Shown: piece by piece, positions 35,852-49,500 of the stretch
Layout of the letters: each line of letters starts with the position of its first letter
Position numbering within the stretch: position 1 is the stretch's first letter
Position numbers and translations under genes: made by a program
DNA from: Protula sp. h YS-2021
Taxonomy: Eukaryota > Annelida > Polychaeta > Sabellida > Serpulidae
Direction: 5' to 3'
NCBI GenBank assembly: GCA_949752745.1
Contig: OX457027.1
Span: 84,865,936-84,929,935 of the forward strand
DNA length: 64,000 bases
Notes under the pieces: model-generated
The model's input: the letters and a program-made list of their open reading frames with translations, nothing else
Database searches by the model: none
What the model was told of the DNA's origin: nothing

Positions 35852-38365
35852 GTGTGTTATGCAAAGTCCTTATTCCGTGTCTGCAATTTTTTAAAGTTCG
35901 CCATTTTAGCAATTTTGCTCCGATCCCGTCGAATCCTAGTGACTGCACTGCAGGATGCTCAGGAGCACTCGTGGGTAAAATTTGAAATCAATCCACCCAC
36001 TAATGCGGGCTGTAGGCGCGTGAGACTGATGTGTGTTATGCAAAGTCCTTATTCAGTGTCTGCAATTTTTTAAAGTTCGCCATTTTAGCAATTTTGCTCC
36101 GATCCCGTCGAATCCTAGTGACTGCACTGCAGGATGCTCAGGAGCACTCGTGGGTAAAATTTGAAATCAATCCACCCACTAATGCGGGCTGTAGGCGCGT
36201 GAGACTGATGTGTTTTATGCAAAGTCCTTATTCAGTGTCTGCAATTTTTTAAAGTTCGCCATTTTAGCAATTTTGCTCCGATCCCGTCGAATCCAAGTGA
36301 CTGCACTGCGGGATGCTAAGGAACACTCCTGCGTAAAATTTGAAATCAATCCACCCACTAATGCGGGCTGTAGGCGCGTGAGACTGATGTGTGTTATGCA
36401 AAGTCCTTATTCAGTGTCTGCAATTTTTTAAAGTTTGGCCATTTTGGCAATTTTGCTCCAATCCCGTCGAATCCTGGTCACTGCACTGCGGGATGCTTAG
36501 GAGCAGCCATAGGTCAAATCTTAAGTCAATCCAAACACTAATGCGGGCTGTAGGCGCGTGAGACTGATGTGTGTTATGCAAAGTCCTTATTCAGTGTCTG
36601 CAATTTTTTAAAATTTTGCCATTTTGGCAATTTTGCTCCGATCCCGTCGAATCCTGGTCACTGCACTGCGGGATGCTTAGGAGCACCCCTGGGCAAAATC
36701 TGAAATCAATCCACCCACTAATGCGGGCTGTAGGCGCGTAAGACTGATGTGTGTTATGCAAAGTCCTTATTCAGTGTCTGCAATTTTTTAAAGTTTTGCC
36801 ATTTTAGCAATTTTGCTCCGATCCCGTCAAATCCTGGTCACTGCACTGCGGAATGCTTAGGAGCACCCCTGGGTAAAATCTGAAATCAATCCACCCACTA
36901 ACGCGGCCTGTAGGTGCGTGAGACTGATGTGTGTTGTGCAAAGTCCTTATTCAGTGTCTGCAATTTTTTAAAGTTTTGCCATTTTAGCAATTTTGCTCCA
37001 ATCCCGTCGAATCCTGGTCACTGCACTGCGGGATGCTTAGGAGCACCCCTGGGTAAAATCTGAAATCAATCCACCCACTAATGCGGGCTGTAGGCGCGTG
37101 AGACTGATGTGTGTTATGCAAAGTCCTTATTCAGTGTCTGCAATTTTTTAAAGTTCGCCATTTTAGCAATTTTGCTCCGATCCCGTCGAATCCTAGTGAC
37201 TGCACTGCAGGATGCTCAGGAGCACTCGTGGGTAAAATTTGAAATCAATCCACCCACTAATGCGGGCTGTAGGCGCGTGAGACTGATGTGTGTTATGCAA
37301 AGTCCTTATTCAGTGTCTGCAATTTTTTAAAGTTCGCCATTTTAGCAATTTTGCTCCGATCCCGTCGAATCCTAGTGACTGCACTGCAGGATGCTCAGGA
37401 GCACTCGTGGGTAAAATTTGAAATCAATCCACCCACTAATGCGGGCTGTAGGCGCGTGAGACTGATGTGTTTTATGCAAAGTCCTTATTCAGTGTCTGCA
37501 ATTTTTTAAAGTTCGCCATTTTAGCAATTTTGCTCCGATCCCGTCGAATCCAAGTGACTGCACTGCGGGATGCTAAGGAACACTCCTGCGTAAAATTTGA
37601 AATCAATCCACCCACTAATGCGGGCTGTAGGCGCGTGAGACTGATGTGTGTTATGCAAAGTCCTTATTCAGTGTCTGCAATTTTTTAAAGTTTGGCCATT
37701 TTGGCAATTTTGCTCCAATCCCGTCGAATCCTGGTCACTGCACTGCGGGATGCTTAGGAGCAGCCATAGGTCAAATCTTAAGTCAATCAAAACACTAATG
37801 CGGGCTGTAGGCGCGTGAGACTGATGTGTGTTATGCAAAGTCCTTATTCAGTGTCTGCAATTTTTTAAAATTTTGCCATTTTGGCAATTTTGCTCCGATC
37901 CCGTCGAATCCTGGTCACTGCACTGCGGGATGCTTAGGAGCACCCCTGGGCAAAATCTGAAATCAATCCACCCACTAATGCGGGCTGTAGGCGCGTAAGA
38001 CTGATGTGTGTTATGCAAAGTCCTTATTCAGTGTCTGCAATTTTTTAAAGTTTTGCCATTTTAGCAATTTTGCTCCGATCCCGTCAAATCCTGGTCACTG
38101 CACTGCGGGATGCTTAGGAGCACCCCTGGGTAAAATCTGAAATCAATCCACCCACTAACGCGGCCTGTAGGTGCGTGAGACTGATGTGTGTTGTGCAAAG
38201 TCCTTATTCAGTGTCTGCAATTTTTTAAAGTTTTGCCATTTTAGCAATTTTGCTCCAATCCCGTCGAATCCTGGTCACTGCACTGCGGGATGCTTAGGAG
38301 CACCCCTGGGTAAAATCTGAAATCAATCCACCCACTAATGCGGGCTGTAGGCGCGTGAGACTGAT
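35852..38365. repeat. Seven-monomer higher-order repeat, two copies of 1257 bp
   Basis: Private variants recur with offset 1257: GTGTTTTATGCAAAG (36210 and 37467), GAATCCAAGTGACTG, GCGCGTAAGACTG and GTAGGTGCGTGAG. The two copies are nearly identical, so the duplication is recent. Confidence 0.8.
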
Positions 38366-40859
38366 GTGTGTTATGCAAAGTCCTTATTCAGTGTCTGCAA
38401 TTTTGTAAAGTTTTGCCATTTTAGCAATTTTGCTCCAATCCCGTCGAATCCTGGTCACTGCACTGCGGGATGCTTAGGAGCACCCCTGGGTAAAATCAGA
38501 AATCAATCCACCTACTAATGCGGGCTGTAGGCGCGTGAGACTGATGTGTGTTATGCAAAGTCCTTATTCAGTGTCTGCAATTTTTTAAAGTTTTGCCATT
38601 TTGACAATTTTGCTCCGATCCCGTCGAATCCTGGTGACTACACTGCGGGATGCTTAGGAGCACCCCTGGGTAAAATCTGAAATCAATCCACCCACTAATG
38701 CGGGCTGTAGGCGCGTGAGACTGATGTGTGTTATGCAAAGTCCTTATTCAGTGTCCGCAATTTTTTAAAGTTTTGCCGTTTTGGCAATTTTGCTCCGATC
38801 CCGTCGAATCCTGGTCACTGCACTGCGGGATGCTTAGGAGCAGCCATGGATAAAATCTGAAATCAATCCACCCACTAATGCGGGCTGTAGGCGCGTGAGA
38901 CTGATGTGTGTTATGCAAAGTCCTTATTCAGTGTCTGCAATTTTTTAAAGTTTTGCCATTTTGACAATTTTGCTCCGATCCCATCGAATCCTGGTGACTA
39001 CACTGCGGGATGCTTAGGAGCAGCCATGGGTCAAATCTTAAGTCAATCCAAACACTAATGCGGGCTGTAGGCGCGTGAGACTGATGTGTGTTATGCAAAG
39101 TCCTTATTCAGTGTCCGCAATTTTTTAAAGTTTTGCCATTTTGGCAATTTTGCTCCGATCCCGTCGAATCCTGGTCACTGCACTGCGGGATGCTTAGGAG
39201 CACCCCTGGGTAAAATCTGAAATCAATCCACCCACTAATGCGGGCTGTAGGCGCGTGAGACTGATGTGTGTTATGCAAAGTCCTTATTCAGTGTCCGCAA
39301 TTTTTTAAAGTTTTGCCATTTTGGCAATTTTGCTCCGATCCCGTCGAATCCTGGTCACTGCACTGCGGGATGCTTAGGAGCACCCCTGGGTAAAATCTGA
39401 AATCAATCCATCCATTAATGCGGGCTGTAGACGCGTGAGGCTGATGTGTGTTATGCAAAGTCCTTATTCAGTGTCTGCAATTTTTTAAAGTTTTGCCATT
39501 TTGGCAATTTTCCTCCGATCCCGTCGAATCCTGATCACTGCACTGCGGGATGCTTAGGAGCAGCCATGGGTAAAATGTTAAATCAATCCACCCACTAATG
39601 CGGGCTGTAGGCGCGTGAGACTGATGTGTGTTATGCAAAGTCCTTATTCAGTGTCTGCAATTTTTTAAAGTTTTGCCATTTTGGCAATTTTCCTCCGATC
39701 CCGTCGAATCCTGGTTACTGCACTGCGGGATACTTAGGAGCACCCCTGGGTAAAATCTGAAATCAATCCACCCACTAATGCGGGCTGTAGGCGCGTGAGA
39801 CTGATGTGTCTTATGCAAAGTCCTTATTCAGTGTCTGCAATTTTTTAAAGTTTTGCCATTTTAGCAATTTTGCTCCAATCCCGTCGAATCCTGGTCACTG
39901 CACTGCGGGATGCTAAGAAGCACCCCTGGGTAAAATCTGAAATCAATGCACCCACTAATGCATGCTGTAGGCGCGTGAGACTGATGTGTGTTATGCAAAG
40001 TCCTTATTCAGTGTCTGCAATTTTTTAAAGTTCTGCCATTTTGGCAATTTTGCTCCAATCCCGTCGAATCCTGGTCACTGCACTGCGGGATGCTTAGGAG
40101 CACCCCTGGGTAAAATCTGAAATCAATCCACCCACTAATGCGGGCAGTAGACGCGTGAGGCTGATGTGTGTTATGCAAAGTCCTTATTCAGTGTCTGCAA
40201 TTTTTTAAAGTTTTGCCATTTTGGCAATTTTGCTCCGATCCCGTCGAATCCTGGTCACTGCACTGCGGGATGCTTAGGAGCAGCCATGGGTAAAATCTGA
40301 AATCAATCCACCCACTAATGCGGGCTGTAGGCGCGTGAGACTGATGTGTGTTATGCAAAGTCCTTATTCAGTGTCTGCAATTTTTTAAAGTTTTGCCATT
40401 TTAGCAATTTTGCTCCGATCCCGTCGAATCCTGGTCACTGCACTGCGGGATGCTTAGAAGCAGCCATGGGTAAAATCTGAAATCAATCCACCCACTAATG
40501 CGGGCTGTAGACGCGTGAGGCTGATGTGTGTTATGCAAAGTCCTTATTCAGTGTCTGCAATTTTTTAAAATTTTGCCATTTTAGCAATTTTGCTGCAATC
40601 CCGTCGAATTCTGGTCACTGCACTGCGGGATGCTTAGGAGCAGCCATGGGTAAAATCTTAAATCAATCCACCCACTAATGCGGGCTGTAGGCGCGTGAGA
40701 CTGATGTGTGTTATGCAAAGTCCTTATTCAGTGTCTACAATTTTTTAAAGTTTTGCCATTTTGGCAATTTTGCTCCGATCCCGTCGAATCCTGGTTACTG
40801 CACTGCGGGATGCTAAGGAGCACCCCTGGGTAAAATCTGAAATCAATGCACCCACTAAT

Positions 40860-43800
40860 GAATGCTGTAGGCGCGTGAGACTGATGTGTGTTATGCAAAG
40901 TCCTTATTCAGTGTCTGCAATTTTTTAAAGTTCTGCCATTTTGGCAATTTTGCTCCAATCCCGTCGAATCCTGGTCACTGCACTGCGGGATGCTTAGGAG
41001 CACCCCTGGGTAAAATCTGAAATCAATCCACCCACTAATGCGGGCAGTAGACGCGTGAGGCTGATGTGTGTTATGCAAAGTCCTTATTCAGTGTCTGCAA
41101 TTTTTTAAAGTTTTGCCATTTTGGCAATTTTGCTCCGATCCCGTCGAATCCTGGTCACTGCACTGCGGGATGCTTAGGAGCAGCCATGGATAAAATCTTA
41201 AATCAATCCACCCACTAATGCGGGCTGTAGGCGCGTGAGACTGATGTGTGTTATGCAAAGTCCTTATTCAGTGTCTGCAATTTTTTAAAGTTTTGCTATT
41301 TTAGCAATTTTGCTCCGATCCCGTCGAATCCTGGTCACTGCACTGCGGGATGCTTAGGAGCAGCCATGGGTAAAATCTGAAATCAATCCACCCACTAATG
41401 CGGGCTGTAGGCGCGTGAGACTGATGTGTGTTATGCAAAGTCCTTATTCAGTGTCTGCAATTTTTTAAAGTTCTGCCATTTTGGCAATTTTGCTCCAATC
41501 CCGTCGAATCCTGGTCGCTGCACTGCAGGATGCTTAGGAGCACCCCTGGGTAAAAGCCGAAATCAATCCACCCACTAATGCGGGCAGTAGACGCGTGAGG
41601 CTGATGTGTGTTATGCAAAGTCCTTATTCAGTGTCTGCAATTTTTTAAAGTTTTGCCATTTTGGCAATTTTGCTCCGATCCCGTCGAGTCCTGGTCACTG
41701 CACTGCGGGATGCTTAGGAGCAGCCATGGATAAAATCTTAAATCAATCCACCCACTAATGCGGGCTGTAGGCGCGTGAGACTGATGTGTGTTATGCAAAG
41801 TCCTTATTCAGTGTCTGCAATTTTTTAAAGTTTTGCTATTTTAGCAATTTTGCTCCGATCCCGTCGAATCCTGGTCACTGCACTGCGGGATGCTTAGGAG
41901 CAGCCATGGGTAAAATCTGAAATCAATCCACCCACTAATGCGGGCTGTAGGCGCGTGAGACTGATGTGTGTTATGCAAAGTCCTTATTCAGTGTCTGCAA
42001 TTTTTTAAAGTTCTGCCATTTTGGCAATTTTGCTCCAATCCCGTCGAATCCTGGTCGCTGCACTGCGGGATGCTTAGGAGCACCCCTGGGTAAAATCTGA
42101 AATCAATCCATCCATTAATGCGGGCTGTACACGCGTGAGGCTGATGTGTGTTATGCAAAGTCCTTATTCAGTGTCTGCAATTTTTTAAAATTTTGCCATT
42201 TTAGCAATTTTGCTCCAATCCCGTCGAATTCTGGTCACTGCACTGCGGGATGCTTAGGAGCAGCCATGGGTAAAATCTGAAATCAATCCACCCACTAATG
42301 CGGGCTGTAGGCGCGTGAGACTGATGTGTGTTATGCAAAGTCCTTATTCAGTGTCTACAATTTTTTAAAGTTTTGCCATTTTGGCAATTTTGCTCCGATC
42401 CCGTCGAATCCTGGTCACTGCACTGCGGGATACTTAGGAGCACCCCTGGGTAAAATCTGAAATCAATCCACCCACTAATGCGGGCTGTAGGCGCGTGAGA
42501 CTGATGTGTGTTATGCAAAGTCCTTATTCAGTGTCTGCAATTTTTAAAGTTTTGCGATTTTAGTAATTTTGCTCCAATCCCGTCGAATCCTGGTCACTGC
42601 ACTGCGGGATGCTAAGGAGCACCCCTGGGTAAAATCTGAAATCAATGCACCCACTAATGCATGCTGTAGGCGCGTGAGACTGATGTGTGTTATGCAAAGT
42701 CCTTATTCAGTGTCTGCAATTTTTTAAAGTTCTGCCATTTTGGCAATTTTGCTCCAATCCCGTCGAATCCTGGTCACTGCACTGCGGGATGCTTAGGAGC
42801 ACCCCTGGGTAAAATCTGAAATCAATCCACCCACTAATGCGGGCAGTAGACGCGTGAGGCTGATGTGTGTTATGCAAAGTCCTTATTCAGTGTCTGCAAT
42901 TTTTTAAAGTTTTGCCATTTTGGCAATTTTGCTCCGATCCCGTCGAGTCCTGGTCACTGCACTGCGGGATGCTTAGGAGCAGCCATGGATAAAATCTTAA
43001 ATCAATCCACCCACTAATGCGGGCTGTAGGCGCGTGAGACTGATGTGTGTTATGCAAAGTCCTTATTCAGTGTCTGCAATTTTTTAAAGTTTTGCTATTT
43101 TAGCAATTTTGCTCCGATCCCGTCGAATCCTGGTCACTGCACTGCGGGATGCTTAGGAGCAGCCATGGGTAAAATCTGAAATCAATCCACCCACTAATGC
43201 GGGCTGTAGGCGCGTGAGACTGATGTGTGTTATGCAAAGTCCTTATTCAGTGTCTGCAATTTTTTAAAGTTCTGCCATTTTGGCAATTTTGCTCCAATCC
43301 CGTCGAATCCTGGTCGCTGCACTGCAGGATGCTTAGGAGCACCCCTGGGTAAAAGCCGAAATCAATCCACCCACTAATGCGGGCAGTAGACGCGTGAGGC
43401 TGATGTGTGTTATGCAAAGTCCTTATTCAGTGTCTGCAATTTTTTAAAGTTTTGCCATTTTGGCAATTTTGCTCCGATCCCGTCGAGTCCTGGTCACTGC
43501 ACTGCGGGATGCTTAGGAGCAGCCATGGATAAAATCTTAAATCAATCCACCCACTAATGCGGGCTGTAGGCGCGTGAGACTGATGTGTGTTATGCAAAGT
43601 CCTTATTCAGTGTCTGCAATTTTTTAAAGTTTTGCTATTTTAGCAATTTTGCTCCGATCCCGTCGAATCCTGGTCACTGCACTGCGGGATGCTTAGGAGC
43701 AGCCATGGGTAAAATCTGAAATCAATCCACCCACTAATGCGGGCTGTAGGCGCGTGAGACTGATGTGTGTTATGCAAAGTCCTTATTCAGTGTCTGCAAT

Positions 43801-44457
43801 TTTTTAAAGTTCTGCCATTTTGGCAATTTTGCTCCAATCCCGTCGAATCCTGGTCGCTGCACTGCGGGATGCTTAGGAGCACCCCTGGGTAAAATCTGAA
43901 ATCAATCCATCCATTAATGCGGGCTGTACACGCGTGAGGCTGATGTGTGTTATGCAAAGTCCTTATTCAGTGTCTGCAATTTTTTAAAATTTTGCCATTT
44001 TAGCAATTTTGCTCCAATCCCGTCGAATTCTGGTCACTGCACTGCGGGATGCTTAGGAGCAGCCATGGGTAAAATCTGAAATCAATCCACCCACTAATGC
44101 GGGCTGTAGGCGCGTGAGACTGATGTGTGTTATGCAAAGTCCTTATTCAGTGTCTACAATTTTTTAAAGTTTTGCCATTTTGGCAATTTTGCTCCGATCC
44201 CGTCGAATCCTGGTCACTGCACTGCGGGATACTTAGGAGCACCCCTGGGTAAAATCTGAAATCAATCCACCCACTAATGCGGGCTGTAGGCGCGTGAGAC
44301 TGATGTGTGTTATGCAAAGTCCTTATTCAGTGTCTGCAATTTTTAAAGTTTTGCGATTTTAGTAATTTTGCTCCAATCCCGTCGAATCCTGGTCACTGCA
44401 CTGCGGGATGCTAAGGAGCACCCCTGGGTAAAATCTGAAATCAATGCACCCACTAAT
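40860..44457. repeat. Ten-monomer higher-order repeat, two copies of 1799 bp
   Basis: Private variants GGGCTGTACACGCGTGAGG (about 42122 and 43921), GTCGAGTCC, TAAAAGCCGAAATC and TTTTGCGATTTTAGTAATTT recur with offset 1798-1799. Each copy has one monomer shortened by one base in the T-run. Confidence 0.8.
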
Positions 44458-46507
44458 GCATGCTGTAGGCGCGTGAGACTGATGTGTGTTATGCAAAGTC
44501 CTTATTCAGTGTCTGCAATTTTTTAAAGTTCTGCCATTTTGGCAATTTTGCTCCAATTCCGTCGAATCCTGGTCACTGCACTGCGGGATGCTTAGGAGCA
44601 CCCCTGGGTAAAATCTAAAATCAATCCACCCACTAATGCGGGCAGTAGACGCGTGAGGCTGATGTGTGTTATGCAAAGTCCTTATTCAGTGTCTGCAATT
44701 TTTTAAAGTTTTGCCATTTTGGCAATTTTGCTCCGATCCCGTCGAATCCTGGTCTCTGCACTGCAGGATGCTTAGGAGCAGCCATGGGAAAATCTTAAAT
44801 CAATCCACCCACTAATGCGGGCTGTAGGCGCGTGAGACTGATGTGTGTTATGCAAAGTCCTTATTCAGTGTCTGCAATTTTTTAAAGTTTTGCCATTTTA
44901 GCAATTTTGCTCCAATCCCGTCGAATCCTGGTCACTGCACTGCGGGATGCTTAGGAGCAGCCATGGGTAAAATCTGAAATCAATCCACCCACTAATGCGG
45001 GCTGTAGGCGCGTGAGACTGATGTGTGTTATGCAAAGTCTTTATTCAGTGTCTACAATTTTTTAAAGTTTTGCCATTTTGGCAATTTTGCTCCGATCCCG
45101 TCGAATCCTGGTTACTGCACTGCGGGATACTTAGGAGCACCCCTGGGTAAAATCTGAAATCAATCCACCCACTAATGCGGGCTGTAGGCGCGTGAGACTG
45201 ATGTGTGTTATGCAAAGTCCTTATTCAGTGTCTGCAATTTTTAAAGTTTTGCGATTTTAGTAATTTTGCTCCAATCCCGTCGAATCCTGGTCACTGCACT
45301 GCGGGATGCTAAGGAGCACCCCTGGGTAAAATCTGAAATCAATGCACCCACTAATGCATGCTGTAGGCGCGTGAGACTGATGTGTGTTATGCAAAGTCCT
45401 TATTCAGTGTCTACAATTTTTTAAAGTTTTGCCATTTTGGCAATTTTGCTCCGATCCCGTCGAATCCTGGTTACTGCACTGCGGGATACTTAGGAGCACC
45501 CCTGGGTAAAATCTGAAATCAATCCACCCACTAATGCGGGCTGTAGGCGCGTGAGACTGATGTGTGTTATGCAAAGTCCTTATTCAGTGTCTGCAATTTT
45601 TAAAGTTTTGCGATTTTAGTAATTTTGCTCCAATCCCGTCGAATCCTGGTCACTGCACTGCGGGATGCTAAGGAGCACCCCTGGGTAAAATCTGAAATCA
45701 ATGCACCCACTAATGCATGCTGTAGGCGCGTGAGACTGATGTGTGTTATGCAAAGTCCTTATTCAGTGTCTGCAATTTTTTAAAGTTCTGCCATTTTGGC
45801 AATTTTGCTCCAATTCCGTCGAATCCTGGTCACTGCACTGCGGGATGCTTAGGAGCACCCCTGGGTAAAATCTAAAATCAATCCACCCACTAATGCGGGC
45901 AGTAGACGCGTGAGGCTGATGTGTGTTATGCAAAGTCCTTATTCAGTGTCTGCAATTTTTTAAAGTTTTGCCATTTTGGCAATTTTGCTCCGATCCCGTC
46001 GAATCCTGGTCTCTGCACTGCAGGATGCTTAGGAGCAGCCATGGGAAAATCTTAAATCAATCCACCCACTAATGCGGGCTGTAGGCGCGTGAGACTGATG
46101 TGTGTTATGCAAAGTCCTTATTCAGTGTCTGCAATTTTTTAAAGTTTTGCCATTTTAGCAATTTTGCTCAAATCCCGTCGAATCCTGGTCACTGCACTGC
46201 GGGATGCTTAGGAGCAGCCATGGGTAAAATCTGAAATCAATCCACCCACTAATGCGGGCTGTAGGCGCGTGAGACTGATGTGTGTTATGCAAAGTCCTTA
46301 TTCAGTGTCTGCAATTTTTTAAAGTTTTGCCATTTTGGCAATTTTGCTCCGATCCCGTCGAATCCTGGTTACTGCACTGCGGGATACTTAGGAGCACCCC
46401 TGGGTAAAATCTGAAATCAATCCACCCACTAATGCGGGCTGTAGGCGCGTGAGACTGATGTGTGTTATGCAAAGTCCTTATTCAGTGTCTGCAATTTTTA
46501 AAGTTTT

Positions 46508-49500
46508 GCGATTTTAGTAATTTTGCTCCAATCCCGTCGAATCCTGGTCACTGCACTGCGGGATGCTAAGGAGCACCCCTGGGTAAAATCTGAAATCAAT
46601 GCACCCACTAATGCATGCTGTAGGCGCGTGAGACTGATGTGTGTTATGCAAAGTCCTTATTCAGTGTCTGCAATTTTTTAAAGTTCTGCCATTTTGGCAA
46701 TTTTGCTCCAATTCCGTCGAATCCTGGTCACTGCACTGCGGGATGCTTAGGAGCACCCCTGGGTAAAATCTAAAATCAATCCACCCACTAATGCGGGCAG
46801 TAGACGCGTGAGGCTGATGTGTGTTATGCAAAGTCCTTATTCAGTGTCTGCAATTTTTTAAAGTTTTGCCATTTTGGCAATTTTGCTCCGATCCCGTCGA
46901 ATCCTGGTCTCTGCACTGCAGGATGCTTAGGAGCAGCCATGGGAAAATCTTAAATCAATCCACCCACTAATGCGGGCTGTAGGCGCGTGAGACTGATGTG
47001 TGTTATGCAAAGTCCTTATTCAGTGTCTGCAATTTTTAAAAGTTTTGCCATTTTAGCAATTTTGCTCCAATCCCGTCGAATCCTGGTCACTGCACTGCGG
47101 GATGCTTAGGAGCAGCCATGGGTAAAATCTGAAATCAATCCACCCACTAATGCGGGCTGTAGGCGCGTGAGACTGATGTGTGTTATGCAAAGTCCTTATT
47201 CAGTGTCTGCAATTTTTTAAAGTTTTGCCATTTTGGCAATTTTGCTCCGATCCGTCGAATTCTGGTTACTCTACTGCGAGATGCTAAGGAGCACCTCTGG
47301 GTAAAATCTGAAATCAATCCACCCACTAATGCGGGCTGTAGGCGCGTGAGACTGATGTGTGTCATGTAAAGTCCTTATTCAGTGTCTGCAATTTTTTAAA
47401 GTTCTGCCATTTAAGCAATTTTGCTCCGATCCCGTCGAATCCTGGTCACTGCACTGCGGGATGCTTAGGAGCAGCCATGGGTAAAATCTAAAATCAATCC
47501 ACCCACTAATGCGGGCAGTAGACGCGTGAGGCTGATGTGTGTTATGCAAAGTCCTTATTCAGTGTCTGCAATTTTTTAAAATTTTGCCATTTTAGCAATT
47601 TTGCTCCGATCCCGTCGAATCCTGGTCTCTGCACTGCAGGATGCTTAGGAGCAGCCATGGGAAAATCTTAAATCAATCCACCCACTAATGCGGGCTGTAG
47701 GCGCGTGAGACTGATGTGTGTTATGCAAAGTCCTTATTCAGTGTCTGCAATTTTTTAAAGTTTTGCCATTTTAGCAATTTTGCTCAAATCCCGTCGAATC
47801 CTGGTCACTGCACTGCGGGATGCTTAGGAGCAGCCATGGGTAAAATCTGAAATCAATCCACCCACTAATGCGGGCTGTAGGCGCGTGAGACTGATGTGTG
47901 TTATGCAAAGTCCTTATTCAGTGTCTGCAATTTTTTAAAGTTTTGCCATTTTGGCAATTTTGCTCCGATCCCGTCGAATCCTGGTTACTGCACTGCGGGA
48001 TACTTAGGAGCACCCCTGGGTAAAATCTGAAATCAATCCACCCACTAATGCGGGCTGTAGGCGCGTGAGACTGATGTGTGTTATGCAAAGTCCTTATTCA
48101 GTGTCTGCAATTTTTAAAGTTTTGCGATTTTAGTAATTTTGCTCCAATCCCGTCGAATCCTGGTCACTGCACTGCGGGATGCTAAGGAGCACCCCTGGGT
48201 AAAATCTGAAATCAATGCACCCACTAATGCATGCTGTAGGCGCGTGAGACTGATGTGTGTTATGCAAAGTCCTTATTCAGTGTCTGCAATTTTTTAAAGT
48301 TCTGCCATTTTGGCAATTTTGCTCCAATTCCGTCGAATCCTGGTCACTGCACTGCGGGATGCTTAGGAGCACCCCTGGGTAAAATCTAAAATCAATCCAC
48401 CCACTAATGCGGGCAGTAGACGCGTGAGGCTGATGTGTGTTATGCAAAGTCCTTATTCAGTGTGTGCAATTTTTTAAAGTTTTGCCATTTTGGCAATTTT
48501 GCTCCGATCCCGTCGAATCCTGGTCTCTGCACTGCAGGATGCTTAGGAGCAGCCATGGGAAAATCTTAAATCAATCCACCCACTAATGCGGGCTGTAGGC
48601 GCGTGAGACTGATGTGTGTTATGCAAAGTCCTTATTCAGTGTCTGCAATTTTTAAAAGTTTTGCCATTTTAGCAATTTTGCTCCAATCCCGTCGAATCCT
48701 GGTCACTGCACTGCGGGATGCTTAGGAGCAGCCATGGGTAAAATCTGAAATCAATCCACCCACTAATGCGGGCTGTAGGCGCGTGAGACTGATGTGTGTT
48801 ATGCAAAGTCCTTATTCAGTGTCTGCAATTTTTTAAAGTTTTGCCATTTTGGCAATTTTGCTCCGATCCCGTCGAATTCTGGTTACTCTACTGCGAGATG
48901 CTAAGGAGCACCTCTGGGTAAAATCTGAAATCAATCCACCCACTAATGCGGGCTGTAGGCGCGTGAGACTGATGTGTGTCATGTAAAGTCCTTATTCAGT
49001 GTCTGCAATTTTTTAAAGTTCTGCCATTTAAGCAATTTTGCTCCGATCCCGTCGAATCCTGGTCACTGCACTGCGGGATGCTTAGGAGCAGCCATGGGTA
49101 AAATCTGAAATCAATCCACCCACTAATGCGGGCTGTAGGCGCGTGAGACTGATGTGTGTTATGCAAAGTCCTTATTCAGTGTCTGCAATTTTTTAAAGTT
49201 CTGCCATTTTGGCAATTTTGCTCCAATCCCGTCGAATCCTGGTCACTGCACTGCGGGATGCTTAGGAGCAGCCATGGGTAAAATCTTAAATCAATCCACC
49301 CACTAATGCGGGCTGTAGGCGCGTGAGACTGATGTGTGTTATGCAAAGTCCTTATTCAGTGTCTGCAATTTTTTAAAGTTTTGCCATTTTAGCAATTTTG
49401 CTCCAATCCCGTCGAATCCTGGTCACTGCACTGCGGGATGCTAAGGAGCACCCCTGGGTAAAATCTGAAATCAATCCACCCACTAATGCGGGCTGTAGGC

